Shown here piece by piece: positions 16,678 to 26,270 of a stretch of DNA of 64,000 nt (its first letter is position 1; each line of letters opens with the position of its first letter). The notes below the pieces were generated by a model, which worked only from the letters and a program-made list of their open reading frames with translations, did not search any database and was not told where the DNA came from. The DNA comes from Aureimonas pseudogalii. GTDB lineage: Bacteria > Pseudomonadota > Alphaproteobacteria > Rhizobiales > Rhizobiaceae. A program made the translations under genes and the position numbers. Location: contig NZ_JACIEK010000010.1 in assembly GCF_014196835.1 (NCBI RefSeq), positions 1-64,000 on the forward strand. Direction: 5' to 3'.

Positions 16678-17439
16678 TCAACCGCCCAGCTTGGACAAGG
16701 CGAAGGCCGCGAGGAAGCCGAACACCGTGATGAGACCGGCATACTCGTGCGTGTCGGCGAACGCCTCCGGGATCATCGTGTCGACGATCATGGCGAGGAT
16801 CGCCCCGGCGGCGACGGCGTTCGTCACCGCCAGGATCTCCGGGTCGGCACCCGCCAGGGCCAGATTGCCGACGAGCGCGGCGATGCCGGACGCCAGCGCG
16901 ATGCCGCCCCAGACGCCGAAGACGTAGGTGGCGGAGCGGCCGGCCTTGCGCATGCCCGCAGCGCTCGACAGGCCCTCGGGCACGTTCGACAGGAACACCG
17001 CCGCGACGGTCACGAGACTCACCGCGTTGCCGCCGAGAAGGCTCGCCCCGATCACGACGGATTCGGGGATGCCGTCGAGCAGCGCGCCGACCGCGATGGC
17101 GAGGCCCGATCCCTCGGTTCCGTGCTGCTGGCTCTCGTCGGGATTGGAACCGGACCGCTTGCGGTGCCTCGCGCCGCGCCGGGTGATCGCGACGTTGGCG
17201 GCGGTGTAGACGATGGCGCCCGCGACGAACCCGATCGCGGTGGAATCGAAACCGCCCTGCCGGTAGGCTTCGTCCATCAACTCGAAGGCCACGCCCGAGA
17301 TCAGCACGCCGGACCCGACCGCCATGACGGCGGCGATCACGCGTGCAGGGAGCGAGACGGTGTAGGCGATCAGGGCGCCGAGAACGAGGGCGGACCCGCC
17401 GAGAAGGCCCCAGAGCCCGGCTTGAAGGGTGAGCGGCAT
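16678..17439 (-). CDS. ZIP-family metal transporter
   Basis: 253 residues with about eight membrane helices. Helix IV/V signatures are present: IAVGALLDGIPESVVIG and FLSNVPEGLS, which carry the metal-binding residues (D, E, N, E in place of the common H-N-E set). A His/Ser/Asp-rich cytoplasmic loop (KRSGSNPDESQQHGTEG) follows helix III. Likely moves zinc or another divalent metal into the cytoplasm. It is convergent with the LysR gene and stands alone; no Zur-like site was found. Confidence 0.88.
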   Translation of the reverse strand: MPLTLQAGLWGLLGGSALVLGALIAYTVSLPARVIAAVMAVGSGVLISGVAFELMDEAYRQGGFDSTAIGFVAGAIVYTAANVAITRRGARHRKRSGSNPDESQQHGTEGSGLAIAVGALLDGIPESVVIGASLLGGNAVSLVTVAAVFLSNVPEGLSSAAGMRKAGRSATYVFGVWGGIALASGIAALVGNLALAGADPEILAVTNAVAAGAILAMIVDTMIPEAFADTHEYAGLITVFGFLAAFALSKLGG

Positions 17440-17500
17440 GACGTCGATCTCGAATGAGTCCGGCGATCGGCGGCAATGGGCGCCCCGGATCGTTCGGATT

Positions 17501-17878
17501 TCAGATGGTCTCGGCGCCCACCTTCGCCAGTGCGGCCAGCACTTCGCGCTCCGAGTAGGGCTTGCCGACGAAGCCGATCGGCTTCCATTCGAGCGCCAGC
17601 GCGCGCGTCCGCTCGTCGAGATTGCCGCTGACGAACAGCGACGGGATGCCCCAACGCTGGCGCAGCACCGCGGCGGTCTCCACCCCGTTCGATCCCCGCG
17701 CGAGGTTCACGTCCATGATGGCGACGTCGATATGGTCGCCGACGCGTTCGGCGATCGCCACCGCTTGGCTCATGTCCGAGGCCTGCCCGGCGACGGTGTG
17801 TCCGACGCCGGTGAGAATGTCCTCGAGATCCATCGCCAGCAGCATCTCGTCCTCGACGATCATGATGCAGAGGCTCAC
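17501..17878 (-). CDS. Single-domain response regulator (receiver only)
   Basis: 125 residues, one receiver domain: acidic pair E9/D10, phospho-acceptor D56 in AIMDVNLA, and lysine in VGKPYSE. No output domain. ATG overlaps the stop of the HisKA_2 kinase by 4 bases. It is probably the phosphate acceptor or sink for the two kinases upstream in the same operon. Similar receivers accompany HWE/HisKA_2 kinases in alphaproteobacteria, sometimes in general stress signalling. Confidence 0.9.
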   Translation of the reverse strand: MSLCIMIVEDEMLLAMDLEDILTGVGHTVAGQASDMSQAVAIAERVGDHIDVAIMDVNLARGSNGVETAAVLRQRWGIPSLFVSGNLDERTRALALEWKPIGFVGKPYSEREVLAALAKVGAETI

Positions 17879-19323
17879 TGCGAGGCCTCCGCCGGGAAGA
17901 CGACCGCCGTTCGATAGCCGCGCTCCGCCGGCTGGATCTCGACACGTCCTTCCAGCTGCGCGGCCATCGTCTTCACCAGGCGGGTTCCCAGCCCGTGCGT
18001 GCTGGCGTCGCCGGAGAAGCCGATCCCCTCGTCCGCGACCGCGAGCTCGAGCAGGCCCTCGCCCGCCGGGTGGAGCGACAGGACGATCGGGCCCGTGGTT
18101 CCCTCGGGATAGGCGTATTTCAAGGCGTTGGTCACGAGTTCGTTGACGATGAGGGCGATCGGAATGGCGCGTTCCGTCTTCATCCGAAGAGGCTGCACCT
18201 CAACCCGGAGGAGATCCCGGAGTTCCGAGTTCGCGGCGAGATCGGCGCACAGGCCCTCCAGGTAGTCCGCCATGTCGACGACGAGCGGGTTGTCGGTGCG
18301 GTAGAGGCGCTCATGGACGGAGGTGATCGCCCGGACGCGGGAGATCGCCTGGTCGAAGGCGACCTTGGAGGCCGGATCGGTCAGGCGCCGGGCCTGCAGG
18401 CTCAGCGCGCTGACGACGAGCTGCAGGCTGTTCTTGACGCGGTGGTTCACCTCCGCGAGCAGGACGTCCTTCTGGTGCAGCAGGGTCTCCTGCACCTTCA
18501 CGGCGTCGGCCAGCGCCGCCTCGCGCAGACGATCGGTGGACACGTCCATCATCACGCCGATCAGCCGCGGCTTGCCGTTCGACGTGCGCAGAACCTCGCC
18601 GCGCGACGCGATGTGCCGGGTCTCGCCGCTGGTGCGGTCGATCACGCGGTAGTCGAACCGCAGGACGGTCTGGTCCGGGCTTTCGAGCGCGTCGCGCACC
18701 GCCTTCGTCACGGCCGGCAGGTCGTCGGGATGCATCAGGGCGAAGAAGGGCGCGGCGACGGATCCGCCTTCTCCCGGCTTGAAGCCGAAGATGGCGTCGA
18801 CCGTGGCGCTGCGACGCCAGATGTCGGTCTCCGGCTCGTATTCCCAGGATCCGAGATCGGCCGCATGCAGCGCCACGCGCAGACGCGCGTCCGCCTCGCG
18901 CGTGCGCCGCACGCTGTCGGTGACGTCCATCGGGTTCTGCACGATGTAGCGAACCGCGCCGTCGGCACCCTTCACCGGCGTGTGGACCGGGGTCCAGTAG
19001 CGTTGATGGAAGCCGCCGCCCTCGCTCGCCGGCCGGGGAATGTCGTACTGGATGACCGCCATCTCGTGCGGCTCGCCCGTCCGCAGGACGTGGCGCAGCG
19101 AGACCTCGAGCGGCCCCTGCTCGACCGCGCCGACCTCGTCCGGGTTCTCCGGAAACGCCTCGAGGATGTGGCGTCCGACGATGTCCTCGCGCGTGCGGTC
19201 CGTCGTCCTCAGATAGGCGTCGGTCGCGGCCACGATCGTCAGGTCGGCGTCGAGCACGAGGTAGGGCTGCGGGATGCCGGCGAGGATCGCCGCGTGGTCG
19301 GTCTGGCTGAGATCGAAGCTCAT
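17875..19323 (-). CDS. PAS-type sensor kinase with HisKA_2 domain
   Basis: 482 residues, no membrane segment, so cytoplasmic. Two PAS-like domains (about 8-135, from ILAGIPQPYLVLDADL, and about 145-268) precede a HisKA_2 dimerisation domain with H294 in AEVNHRVKNSLQLV, then an HATPase with NELVTNALKYAYP. The ATG overlaps the stop of the upstream HWE kinase and its stop overlaps the receiver gene, so the three are tightly coupled. Light, redox or ligand input is possible, but no chromophore-binding cysteine typical of LOV domains was seen. Confidence 0.92.
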   Translation of the reverse strand: MSFDLSQTDHAAILAGIPQPYLVLDADLTIVAATDAYLRTTDRTREDIVGRHILEAFPENPDEVGAVEQGPLEVSLRHVLRTGEPHEMAVIQYDIPRPASEGGGFHQRYWTPVHTPVKGADGAVRYIVQNPMDVTDSVRRTREADARLRVALHAADLGSWEYEPETDIWRRSATVDAIFGFKPGEGGSVAAPFFALMHPDDLPAVTKAVRDALESPDQTVLRFDYRVIDRTSGETRHIASRGEVLRTSNGKPRLIGVMMDVSTDRLREAALADAVKVQETLLHQKDVLLAEVNHRVKNSLQLVVSALSLQARRLTDPASKVAFDQAISRVRAITSVHERLYRTDNPLVVDMADYLEGLCADLAANSELRDLLRVEVQPLRMKTERAIPIALIVNELVTNALKYAYPEGTTGPIVLSLHPAGEGLLELAVADEGIGFSGDASTHGLGTRLVKTMAAQLEGRVEIQPAERGYRTAVVFPAEASQ

Positions 19324-20846
19324 GGGGTGCGATGCCTCGGCTGTTGAGGGGATCGGTCGCACGGGGGGGCGATGGTTCCGGTCAGGTCGAAGCGGGCGCC
19401 CGACGGGTCGAACGTCAGCTTTCCCGTGCCGTCGAAATAGGGCGCGACGATGCGCTCGATCAGGCGGGATCCGAACCCCGTCCTCGTCGGCGTCTCGACG
19501 ACAGGCCCGCCGCTCTCGCGCCAGTGGAACGTGAACGAGCGGTCCGCCGCGATCGTCCAGTCGATCCACACCTCGCCCTCCGCGACCGAGAGCGCCCCGT
19601 ACTTCGCCGCGTTGGTCGCCAGCTCGTGGATCGCCAGCGACAGTCCCAGGCCCTGGTCGGGCGACAGTTCGAGCGAGGGCCCCGCCACGACGATCCGCCC
19701 CTCGCCGGAGCGATGCGGGCGCAGCGCGTCGTCGACGAGATGCCGGATCTCGGTCGCGTCGGCGCCCGATCCCGTGAGGATGTCCTGAGCGCGCCCCAGC
19801 GCGATCAGCCGGCCCGAAAGGGCGTCGCGGCCCTCGTCGAGCGATTTCGCGGTCCGGAAGGTCTGGGTGGCGATGGCCTGCACCATGGCCAGCGTGTTCT
19901 TCATCCGGTGGGCCAGTTCCTGCGTCAGCTCCTCGCGCTGAAGCTCGGACTTGCGCTGTTCCGTGCGGTCCCGGAGGATCTTCACGTAGCCGACATGTCG
20001 ATCCGCGTCGTCCATCAACGGCATCATCTCGCCGGACGCCCAGAAGCGGGCGCCGTCCTTGCGAAGATGCCATCGCTCGTCGAGGGCCCGTCCTTCGCCG
20101 CGGGCCGCCGCCCGCTCCCGGTCGGGAGCGCCGGTCGCGCGATCCTCGGGCGTGAAGATGACATCGGCGGATCGGCCGAGCATCTCCCCCTCGGACCAGC
20201 CGAGGACGCGTTCGGCGCCCACGCTCCAGAACGTCACCTCGTCGCCGAGATCCGAGGTGAACATCGCGAAGTCGACGGCGCTGTCCAGGATCTGCCGATG
20301 GCGGGCCTCGGAGGCGCGGGCCTGCGCCAGCAGCCGATCCTGCGCCGCGAGGGAGCGCCGCAATTCCATCTGGGTCATGGCCTGCCGGGCGAGGAAACGC
20401 AGCATCTCGATCTGGTGCTCGTCGAGTTCGCGCGGCTTCGTGTCGAGAACGCACATCGTCCCGATGGTGATGCCGTCGGCCGTCTTCAGGAGGGCGCCGG
20501 CGTAGAACTTGAGGCCGGCTTCGCCGTGCACCAGCGGGTTGCCGTCGAAACGCGGGTCTCGCCGCGCGTCGGGGACGACCAGCATGTCCTGCTCGAGGAT
20601 CGCCCGACCGCAGAACGAGGTCTCCAGCGGCGTCTCGCGAACCCCCAGACCGACCTCGGCGAGGAAGAACTGGCGACGCGTGTCGACGAGGTTGACCACG
20701 GCCATGGGCGTCCCGCAGACCTGCGAGGCCATGCGGGCGATGTCGTCGAAATCCTGTTGCCGCGGTGTGTCGAGAAGGCCGTAGCTGTGAAGGGCGGCCG
20801 ACCGCTCGGTCTCCTCCCCGCAAGGCGATGGAATGGCGCTCGACAA
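19320..20846 (-). CDS. GAF-PAS sensor kinase of the HWE family
   Basis: 508 residues, cytoplasmic. GAF domain (about 25-170), PAS/PAC domain (about 180-300, WSVGAERVLGWSEGEMLG), then HWE_HK with H313 in LAHRMKNTLAMVQAIATQTF, N box HELATNAAKYGALS and the WRE motif (FHWRESGGP) that names the family. TTG start at 20846 is preferred: GGAAGG lies 7 bases upstream and no ATG fits. Heads a three-gene operon with a second kinase and a receiver, joined by 4-base overlaps. The proline/arginine-rich tail is not conserved. Confidence 0.92.
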   Translation of the reverse strand: MSSAIPSPCGEETERSAALHSYGLLDTPRQQDFDDIARMASQVCGTPMAVVNLVDTRRQFFLAEVGLGVRETPLETSFCGRAILEQDMLVVPDARRDPRFDGNPLVHGEAGLKFYAGALLKTADGITIGTMCVLDTKPRELDEHQIEMLRFLARQAMTQMELRRSLAAQDRLLAQARASEARHRQILDSAVDFAMFTSDLGDEVTFWSVGAERVLGWSEGEMLGRSADVIFTPEDRATGAPDRERAAARGEGRALDERWHLRKDGARFWASGEMMPLMDDADRHVGYVKILRDRTEQRKSELQREELTQELAHRMKNTLAMVQAIATQTFRTAKSLDEGRDALSGRLIALGRAQDILTGSGADATEIRHLVDDALRPHRSGEGRIVVAGPSLELSPDQGLGLSLAIHELATNAAKYGALSVAEGEVWIDWTIAADRSFTFHWRESGGPVVETPTRTGFGSRLIERIVAPYFDGTGKLTFDPSGARFDLTGTIAPPCDRSPQQPRHRTP

Positions 20847-21222
20847 GGGTATGCCTTCCAGGTTCGACCGCGAACAACTCGACGGGCATGCATAGAAGGA
20901 TGGGACACCAAACGCAAAGCGTAGGAGGCGCTCGTCCGTCGATCGCTCCTGTCACCCGGACCCGGCGCTGGATCAGCGACGCATCATGCCGTTCCCGACG
21001 GCCGCGGTTACTCGACCGCGACCGGCAGACCGGCCGTTCTCACGGCTGGGAGGCGCCTCAAATGTTCGGCGCTTGAAAACGTCAAACAGGTCAACGATGC
21101 CCCGCCGACGATTTGGAGGAGACGAAGCAGACCGCAGCGATCACAGGCAATTGACGCCGTTCCCGCTTGCAAGCCAGTCGTTACCTTCGACGAAGCCGGT
21201 CGAAGCGCAGGTCGGACGTGCC
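20847..21222. other. Intergenic region
   Basis: Contains the upstream region of the HWE kinase operon and the 3' flank of the UgpC-like gene. I see no gene, RNA or strong promoter motif in it. Confidence 0.5.
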
Positions 21223-22302
21223 CTACCAGACCTTCCGTCCGTCGTCGCCGAAAAGGTGGGTCTGGGCGGGATCGAAGCCGAGGGGGATGGTCTCGCCGCT
21301 GCGGATCGGGCGTTGACCATCGAGAAGGACGGTCGAGCCCTGGCCGTCGGCGGTGTTCGTATAGACCACGGTCGAGCCGCCGAGATGCTCGACGAGCTGG
21401 ATCGAGGCGTCGCCGAGGCTCGCCTTGCCGCCGCCGACGACGAGATGCTCGGGGCGCACGCCGAACGTGAGGGCCTCGTCGGTGCGTGCCTCGACCGGGC
21501 GCTCCAGGGTCAACCGGCGGCCGGCGATGTCGATCGTCCGGCGCGAGCCATCGTCGGGCGACAGGCGCGCGGCGAGGAAGTTCATCTTGGGCGAGCCGAG
21601 GAAGCCGGCGACGAAGCGGTTGGCGGGATGGTTGTAGAGATCGAGAGGGCGGCCGACCTGCATGATGCGGCCTTCCTTCAGAACCACGATCTTGTCGGCC
21701 ATGGTCATCGCCTCGACCTGGTCGTGGGTGACGTAGATCATCGTGTTGCCGAGCTGCTGGTGAAGGCGCGCGATCTCGACGCGCATCTGCACGCGCAGTT
21801 CGGCGTCGAGATTGGACAGGGGCTCGTCGAACAGGAAGATCTTGGGCTCGCGCACGATGGCGCGGCCGATCGCGACGCGCTGGCGCTGCCCGCCCGACAG
21901 CGCCTTCGGCTTCCTCTGCAGCAACGGTCCGATCTGCAGGATGTCGGCGGCGGCGTCGACGCGTCGGCGGATCTCGTCCTTGCGCGTGCCGGCGGTCTCC
22001 AGCCCGAAGGCGAGGTTCTTGTAGACGCTCATGTGCGGGTAGAGCGCATAGGACTGGAACACCATGGCGATGCCGCGCTTGGAGGCCGGCACCTCGTTCA
22101 TGCGCTGGCCGTCGATCCGCAGCTCGCCGCCGGAGATCTCCTCCAGTCCGGCGATCATGCGTAGCAGCGTGGACTTGCCGCAGCCCGAGGGGCCGACGAA
22201 GACGGTGAACTCGCCGGGATCGATCTGGAGGTCGATCCCGTGGATGACGGGAAGCTGGCCATAGGTCTTGGTGATCTTGTCGAGATGGATGCTGGTCGCC
22301 AT
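21223..22302 (-). CDS. ABC transporter ATP-binding protein, UgpC/MalK type
   Basis: 359 residues. Walker A GPSGCGKST, Q-loop, signature LSGGQRQRVAIGRA, Walker B KIFLFDEPLSNLD and the switch histidine (VTHDQVEAM) are intact, followed by the C-terminal TOBE-type regulatory domain (from about 240) seen in CUT1 sugar importers. It powers the two permeases at 24.4-26.3 kb. Two oxidoreductase genes are inserted between it and the permeases, and all lie on the minus strand with short gaps, fitting one operon that starts at the binding protein. Confidence 0.93.
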   Translation of the reverse strand: MATSIHLDKITKTYGQLPVIHGIDLQIDPGEFTVFVGPSGCGKSTLLRMIAGLEEISGGELRIDGQRMNEVPASKRGIAMVFQSYALYPHMSVYKNLAFGLETAGTRKDEIRRRVDAAADILQIGPLLQRKPKALSGGQRQRVAIGRAIVREPKIFLFDEPLSNLDAELRVQMRVEIARLHQQLGNTMIYVTHDQVEAMTMADKIVVLKEGRIMQVGRPLDLYNHPANRFVAGFLGSPKMNFLAARLSPDDGSRRTIDIAGRRLTLERPVEARTDEALTFGVRPEHLVVGGGKASLGDASIQLVEHLGGSTVVYTNTADGQGSTVLLDGQRPIRSGETIPLGFDPAQTHLFGDDGRKVW

Positions 22303-22333
22303 GGATCTCTCCTGCGGCAGTAGGGGGAGGGCG

Positions 22334-23407
22334 TCAGGCGTCGGGCAGCCAGCTGGCGTATTTCTCGTGACCCGCGCCGATCGGCAGCAGTACGTCGGCC
22401 TTCGTGTCGGCCGAGTGGTAGACGGCAGTCACGAGTTCGAGCGAGCGGCGGGCGTCGGCGGTGGTGACGGGGGGCGGAGCGCCGGCGACGAGCGCCGCGT
22501 GGAAGGCGGCCATCTGTCCCTCGAAGCGGCGCCCGACCGGCGTCCAGTCGGCAAGGCAGGCGGCGATCTCGGCGGCCACCGCCTCGTTGGCGGGGAGGAT
22601 CGTCCAGGGGCCGTCGCCGGGCGAATAGGCCTCGTGCGCGCTTTCGAAGGTCACGTTCTCGAAGGCGAGGCGCAGGCGGCTGATCTCGTCCTGGCTGCCG
22701 AGCGTCGCGGTGGCGGAGACGAAGGCGCCGCTCGCCATGGCGAGCGACAGGGAGACGCAGTCCTCGACCTCGATCGCGTTGACGCGCGTCGCCGTGCGCG
22801 CGAACACCCGGTCCACGGGGCCGAGGAGAAAGGTGACGAGGTCGTGCATGTGGATGGCGTGGGTCATCAGGACGCCGCCCAGCTCGCTCTTCCAGCGGCC
22901 GCGCCAGGGGTTGTCATAATAGTCCGCGGTGCGCTTCCACAAGGTTTCCGCGGTGCCGACATAGGCCTTTCCGGCGATGCCGGCCGCGATGATCCGCTTG
23001 GCCTGCATGGCGCCGTCGCCGTAGCGATACTGGAAGATCGGCATCAGCCGGCCGCGGGCGCGGGTCTCGGCGTCGATGATCTCGTCGATCTCCTTCAGCG
23101 AGCCGACGAGCGGCTTCTCGCAGATCACGTGCCTGCCGCTCGCCAGGGCGTCGAGGATCATGCCCTTGTGGGTCGCCGGCGGCGTGCAGATGTCGACGAT
23201 GTCGACGTCGTCCATCGCCAGCACCTCGGTGAACGAGGCGGTGCGGCGCTTGATGCCGAATTCGTCGGCCACGGCGGCGAGACGCGCGGGATCGAGATCG
23301 CACAGGGCACGAACCTCGAACAGGTCGGGATGGGTCCGGTAGCCCTCCTTGATATGCGAGCGGCCGATGCCGCAGCCGATCACGGCAACGTTGAAGCGCT
23401 TCGTCAT
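22334..23407 (-). CDS. Gfo/Idh/MocA-family oxidoreductase
   Basis: 357 residues. N-terminal Rossmann fold (VAVIGCGIGRSHIKEG) and the EKP motif (VICEKPLVGS) that marks the family's NAD(P)-binding and catalytic region, followed by the alpha/beta C-terminal domain (GGVLMTHAIHMHDLV, with a histidine in the usual place). Such enzymes oxidise sugars, inositols or their derivatives. Its start overlaps the stop of the next oxidoreductase by 4 bases. It sits within a sugar ABC operon, so it likely acts on the imported substrate. Confidence 0.9.
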   Translation of the reverse strand: MTKRFNVAVIGCGIGRSHIKEGYRTHPDLFEVRALCDLDPARLAAVADEFGIKRRTASFTEVLAMDDVDIVDICTPPATHKGMILDALASGRHVICEKPLVGSLKEIDEIIDAETRARGRLMPIFQYRYGDGAMQAKRIIAAGIAGKAYVGTAETLWKRTADYYDNPWRGRWKSELGGVLMTHAIHMHDLVTFLLGPVDRVFARTATRVNAIEVEDCVSLSLAMASGAFVSATATLGSQDEISRLRLAFENVTFESAHEAYSPGDGPWTILPANEAVAAEIAACLADWTPVGRRFEGQMAAFHAALVAGAPPPVTTADARRSLELVTAVYHSADTKADVLLPIGAGHEKYASWLPDA

Positions 23408-24423
23408 GTGCGCGCTCCTTCGGCCATCGCCTGCGCCCGCAGCGCGATCTCCATCGCCGCGAAGCAGCGGGCCTGCGGCATCGCCGTCTCGGTGCGCTCG
23501 CTGATGTCGGCGCAGAGCTGCCGCCCGTAGGGAAGGTCGACGTTCGAGCAGTCGATATGGGTGACGCCGCTCGCATCCGTCAGGAACAGGTGGTCACCGC
23601 CCGGCCGCCCCGCCAGGTCGACATACTTGCGCAGTTCGATCATGCCCTCGGTGCCGGTGATGAACAGGCGCCCGTCCCCCCAGACCGGCAGGCCCGCCGG
23701 GGTGAACCAGTCGACGCGAACGAAGCCGGTGGCCTCGCGCGTGGCGAGATGCAGCTCGCCCGTGTCCTGAAGCCCCGGCCGGTCGGGGTTCGCCCGGTTG
23801 GCGACGCGCGCCGAGAGAACCTCGGCCTCGCTCGCTCCGGTGAAGAACAGGAACTGCTCGCACTGGTGCGAGCCGATGTCGACGAGGATGCCACCATAGC
23901 GCTCCCGCTCGAAGAACCAGGCGGGGCGCTCGGCCTTGCGGATCCGGTGCGGCCCGAAGCCGGCGGTGGAGACGACCTTGCCGATGGCGCCCGCAGTGAC
24001 GAGTTCGCCCGCCTTCACGGTGGCCCGGTTCTCGAAATGCTCGGAATAGAGGATCGACAGGATGCGGCCGGTCTCGGCCTGCACGGCGCGAAGCTCGGCC
24101 AGCTGCGCCATCGTCGTCATGCCCGGCTTGTCGGTCATCACGTCCTTGCCGTGGCGCATGGCGGCGAGCGCGATCGCGGCCCGGTCGGCCGGAACCGCGG
24201 CGGTGACGACGAGGTCGACGGTCTCGTCCTCGAGGGCCCGCCGCGCATCGTCGAGGCGCGGAACGCCCGGATGGCGCTCGGCGAAGTCGGCCGAGAGATC
24301 CTCGCCCGTTCCATGGTAGCCGACGCATTCGGCGCCCGCCTCCAGAAGGCAGTTCACCTGCCCGAAGACGTGGTCGTGGTTCAGGCCGAGAACGGCGAAG
24401 CGGATCGGTTTCATAGGGCTCAT
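23404..24423 (-). CDS. Gfo/Idh/MocA-family oxidoreductase
   Basis: 339 residues. Rossmann start FAVLGLNHDHVFGQ departs from the usual GxGxxG (GLNHDH), and the EKP motif is TDKPGMTT, so the catalytic lysine is kept but the glutamate is D. The C-terminal domain has GGILVDIGSHQCEQFL. These changes resemble the subgroup of inositol/sugar acid oxidoreductases. It is second in line after the MalG-type permease and overlaps the next oxidoreductase. ATG at 24414 is an alternative start, which would give MKPIRFAVLG. Confidence 0.88.
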   Translation of the reverse strand: MSPMKPIRFAVLGLNHDHVFGQVNCLLEAGAECVGYHGTGEDLSADFAERHPGVPRLDDARRALEDETVDLVVTAAVPADRAAIALAAMRHGKDVMTDKPGMTTMAQLAELRAVQAETGRILSILYSEHFENRATVKAGELVTAGAIGKVVSTAGFGPHRIRKAERPAWFFERERYGGILVDIGSHQCEQFLFFTGASEAEVLSARVANRANPDRPGLQDTGELHLATREATGFVRVDWFTPAGLPVWGDGRLFITGTEGMIELRKYVDLAGRPGGDHLFLTDASGVTHIDCSNVDLPYGRQLCADISERTETAMPQARCFAAMEIALRAQAMAEGART

Positions 24424-24431
24424 ACTTGGCT

Positions 24432-25322
24432 TCAGCGCTTCATGCCGGTGGTGGCGATGCCTTCGATGAGGAGGCGCTGGAAGAAGAGGAAGAACAGGAA
24501 GACGGGAACGAGCGAGAGGTTCGACATGGCGAACAGCGCGCTCCAGTCCGAGGCGCCGGTGGAGTCCACGAAGGAGCGCAGGCCGAGCTGCACCGTGTAG
24601 GTGTCGATGTCGTTGAGGTAGATCAGCGGCCCGAAGAAGTCGTCCCAGGTCCAGATGAACGAGAAGATCGCCGCGGTCGCCAGCACCGGCATCGAGAGCG
24701 GCAGCATGACCCGCCAGTAGATCCGCCAGGGCGAGCAGCCGTCCATGATCGCGGCTTCGTCGAGTTCGCGCGGGATGCCCCGGAAGAACTGCACCATGAG
24801 GAAGATGAAGAACGCGTCGGTGGCGAGGTATTTCGGCACGATCAGCGGCAGCGGCGTGTTCACCCAGCCGAGTTCGAGGAACATGATGTACTGCGGGATC
24901 AGCACGACGTGGTAGGGCAGCATCAGGGTGCCCAGCATCAGGGCGAACCAGAAGTTGCGCCCGCCGAAGCGCAGCCGCGCGAATGCGAAGGCGGCGAGCG
25001 AGCAGCCGACGACGTTGCCGATCGTCGCCAGCACGGAGATCGTCAGCGAGTTCCAGAAGAACTGGCCGAAGCTCACCTGCAGCCCGTTCCAGCCGCGCCA
25101 GTAGGAGGCGAAGCTGACGGAGGAGGGGATCAGCGACGACGTGCCGAAGATCTCGTCGTCGGGCCGTACCGATCCCGACAGCATCCAGAGGATGGGGTAG
25201 AGCATCAGGATCGACGCGGCCGTCAGCACGAGATGGATGACGATCGATCGCCGACGCGAGCGCTTGGCGCGCGCATCGGGATGCGCGGCGGGCGCCGCGA
25301 GAAGGGCGGCCGCGTCAGTCAT
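24432..25322 (-). CDS. Sugar ABC transporter permease, MalG type
   Basis: 296 residues with six membrane helices and the ATPase-contact EAA loop (DEAAIMDGCSPWRIYWRVML). The C-terminus (ATTGMKR) is typical of MalG/UgpE proteins. Overlaps the partner MalF-type permease by 8 bases. With the binding protein and UgpC-like ATPase it makes a complete CUT1 importer for a mono- or oligosaccharide or polyol. Confidence 0.93.
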   Translation of the reverse strand: MTDAAALLAAPAAHPDARAKRSRRRSIVIHLVLTAASILMLYPILWMLSGSVRPDDEIFGTSSLIPSSVSFASYWRGWNGLQVSFGQFFWNSLTISVLATIGNVVGCSLAAFAFARLRFGGRNFWFALMLGTLMLPYHVVLIPQYIMFLELGWVNTPLPLIVPKYLATDAFFIFLMVQFFRGIPRELDEAAIMDGCSPWRIYWRVMLPLSMPVLATAAIFSFIWTWDDFFGPLIYLNDIDTYTVQLGLRSFVDSTGASDWSALFAMSNLSLVPVFLFFLFFQRLLIEGIATTGMKR

Positions 25323-26265
25323 CGTAGTGCACCCAGTAGCGCGCCGAGAGGAACGAGAAGGCGGTGAAGGCGGCGATGATGACCACCAGGATCCAGGCGA
25401 GCGCCGAGGCGTAGCCCATGCGCAGGAACCCGAACGCTTCCTGGTAGAGGTAGAGCGTATAGAACAGCGTCGAGTTGATCGGGCCGCCGGTGCCCTCCGA
25501 GATGACGAAGGCCGGCGTGAACGCCTTGAAGGCGTCGATCGTCTGGATCACCGCGTTGAAGAAGATCACGGGGGTGAGCAACGGCAGGGTGATCTTGAAG
25601 AACTGCCGCATCTTCGAGGCGCCGTCGATCTCGGCGGCCTCGTACATGTCGGCCGGCACTTGGCGCAGGCCGGCGAGGAAGATGATCATCGGCGAGCCGA
25701 ACTGCCAGATCGACAGGATCACCAGCGTGTAGAGCGAATAGTCGGGGTTGGAGATCCAGCTCGGCCCCTCGATGCCGAAGAGTTGCCAGAGCGCCATGTT
25801 CACCAGACCGTCCGAGGCGAAGAGCTGGCGCCAGAGAACGGCGATGGCCACGGACGAGCCGAGCAGCGAGGGCAGGTAGAAGATGGCACGGTAGACCGGC
25901 AGCCCCTTGAGGCCGCGGTTGAAGGCGAGCGCCACGAGCAGCGCGAAGATCAGCTTCAACGGCACCGACAGCAGCACGTAGAGGAACGTCACCTGCATCG
26001 CCGCGCCGAATTTCGGATCGGCGGTGGCGATGCGCACGTAGTTGGCCGCGCCCACCCAGTTGGGAGAGCGGATCAGGTCGTAGTCGGTGAAGGACAGATA
26101 GAGCGAGGCGAGCGCCGGCCCGAGCGTCAGCCCGAAGAAGCCGACGAGCCAGGGCAACAGGAAGAGATAGGCCGCGCCGTTGCGGTTGAACGAGAGGCGA
26201 GCGGCCGAGGACGCCGCCGGCGGGCGCGCCGTCGCCAGCTCCACCGGGGAAGAGCGGACCGACAT
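25315..26265 (-). CDS. Sugar ABC transporter permease, MalF type
   Basis: 316 residues, six membrane helices; first helix begins AYLFLLPWLVGFFGLTLGPA. EAA loop YEAAEIDGASKMRQFFKITL is a clear CUT1 permease signature. The 26-residue soluble N-terminus is Ala/Pro/Ser-rich. It lies 5 bases after the binding-protein stop and overlaps the MalG-type gene, so the three are co-expressed. Confidence 0.93.
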   Translation of the reverse strand: MSVRSSPVELATARPPAASSAARLSFNRNGAAYLFLLPWLVGFFGLTLGPALASLYLSFTDYDLIRSPNWVGAANYVRIATADPKFGAAMQVTFLYVLLSVPLKLIFALLVALAFNRGLKGLPVYRAIFYLPSLLGSSVAIAVLWRQLFASDGLVNMALWQLFGIEGPSWISNPDYSLYTLVILSIWQFGSPMIIFLAGLRQVPADMYEAAEIDGASKMRQFFKITLPLLTPVIFFNAVIQTIDAFKAFTPAFVISEGTGGPINSTLFYTLYLYQEAFGFLRMGYASALAWILVVIIAAFTAFSFLSARYWVHYDD

Positions 26266-26270
26266 CGCGC

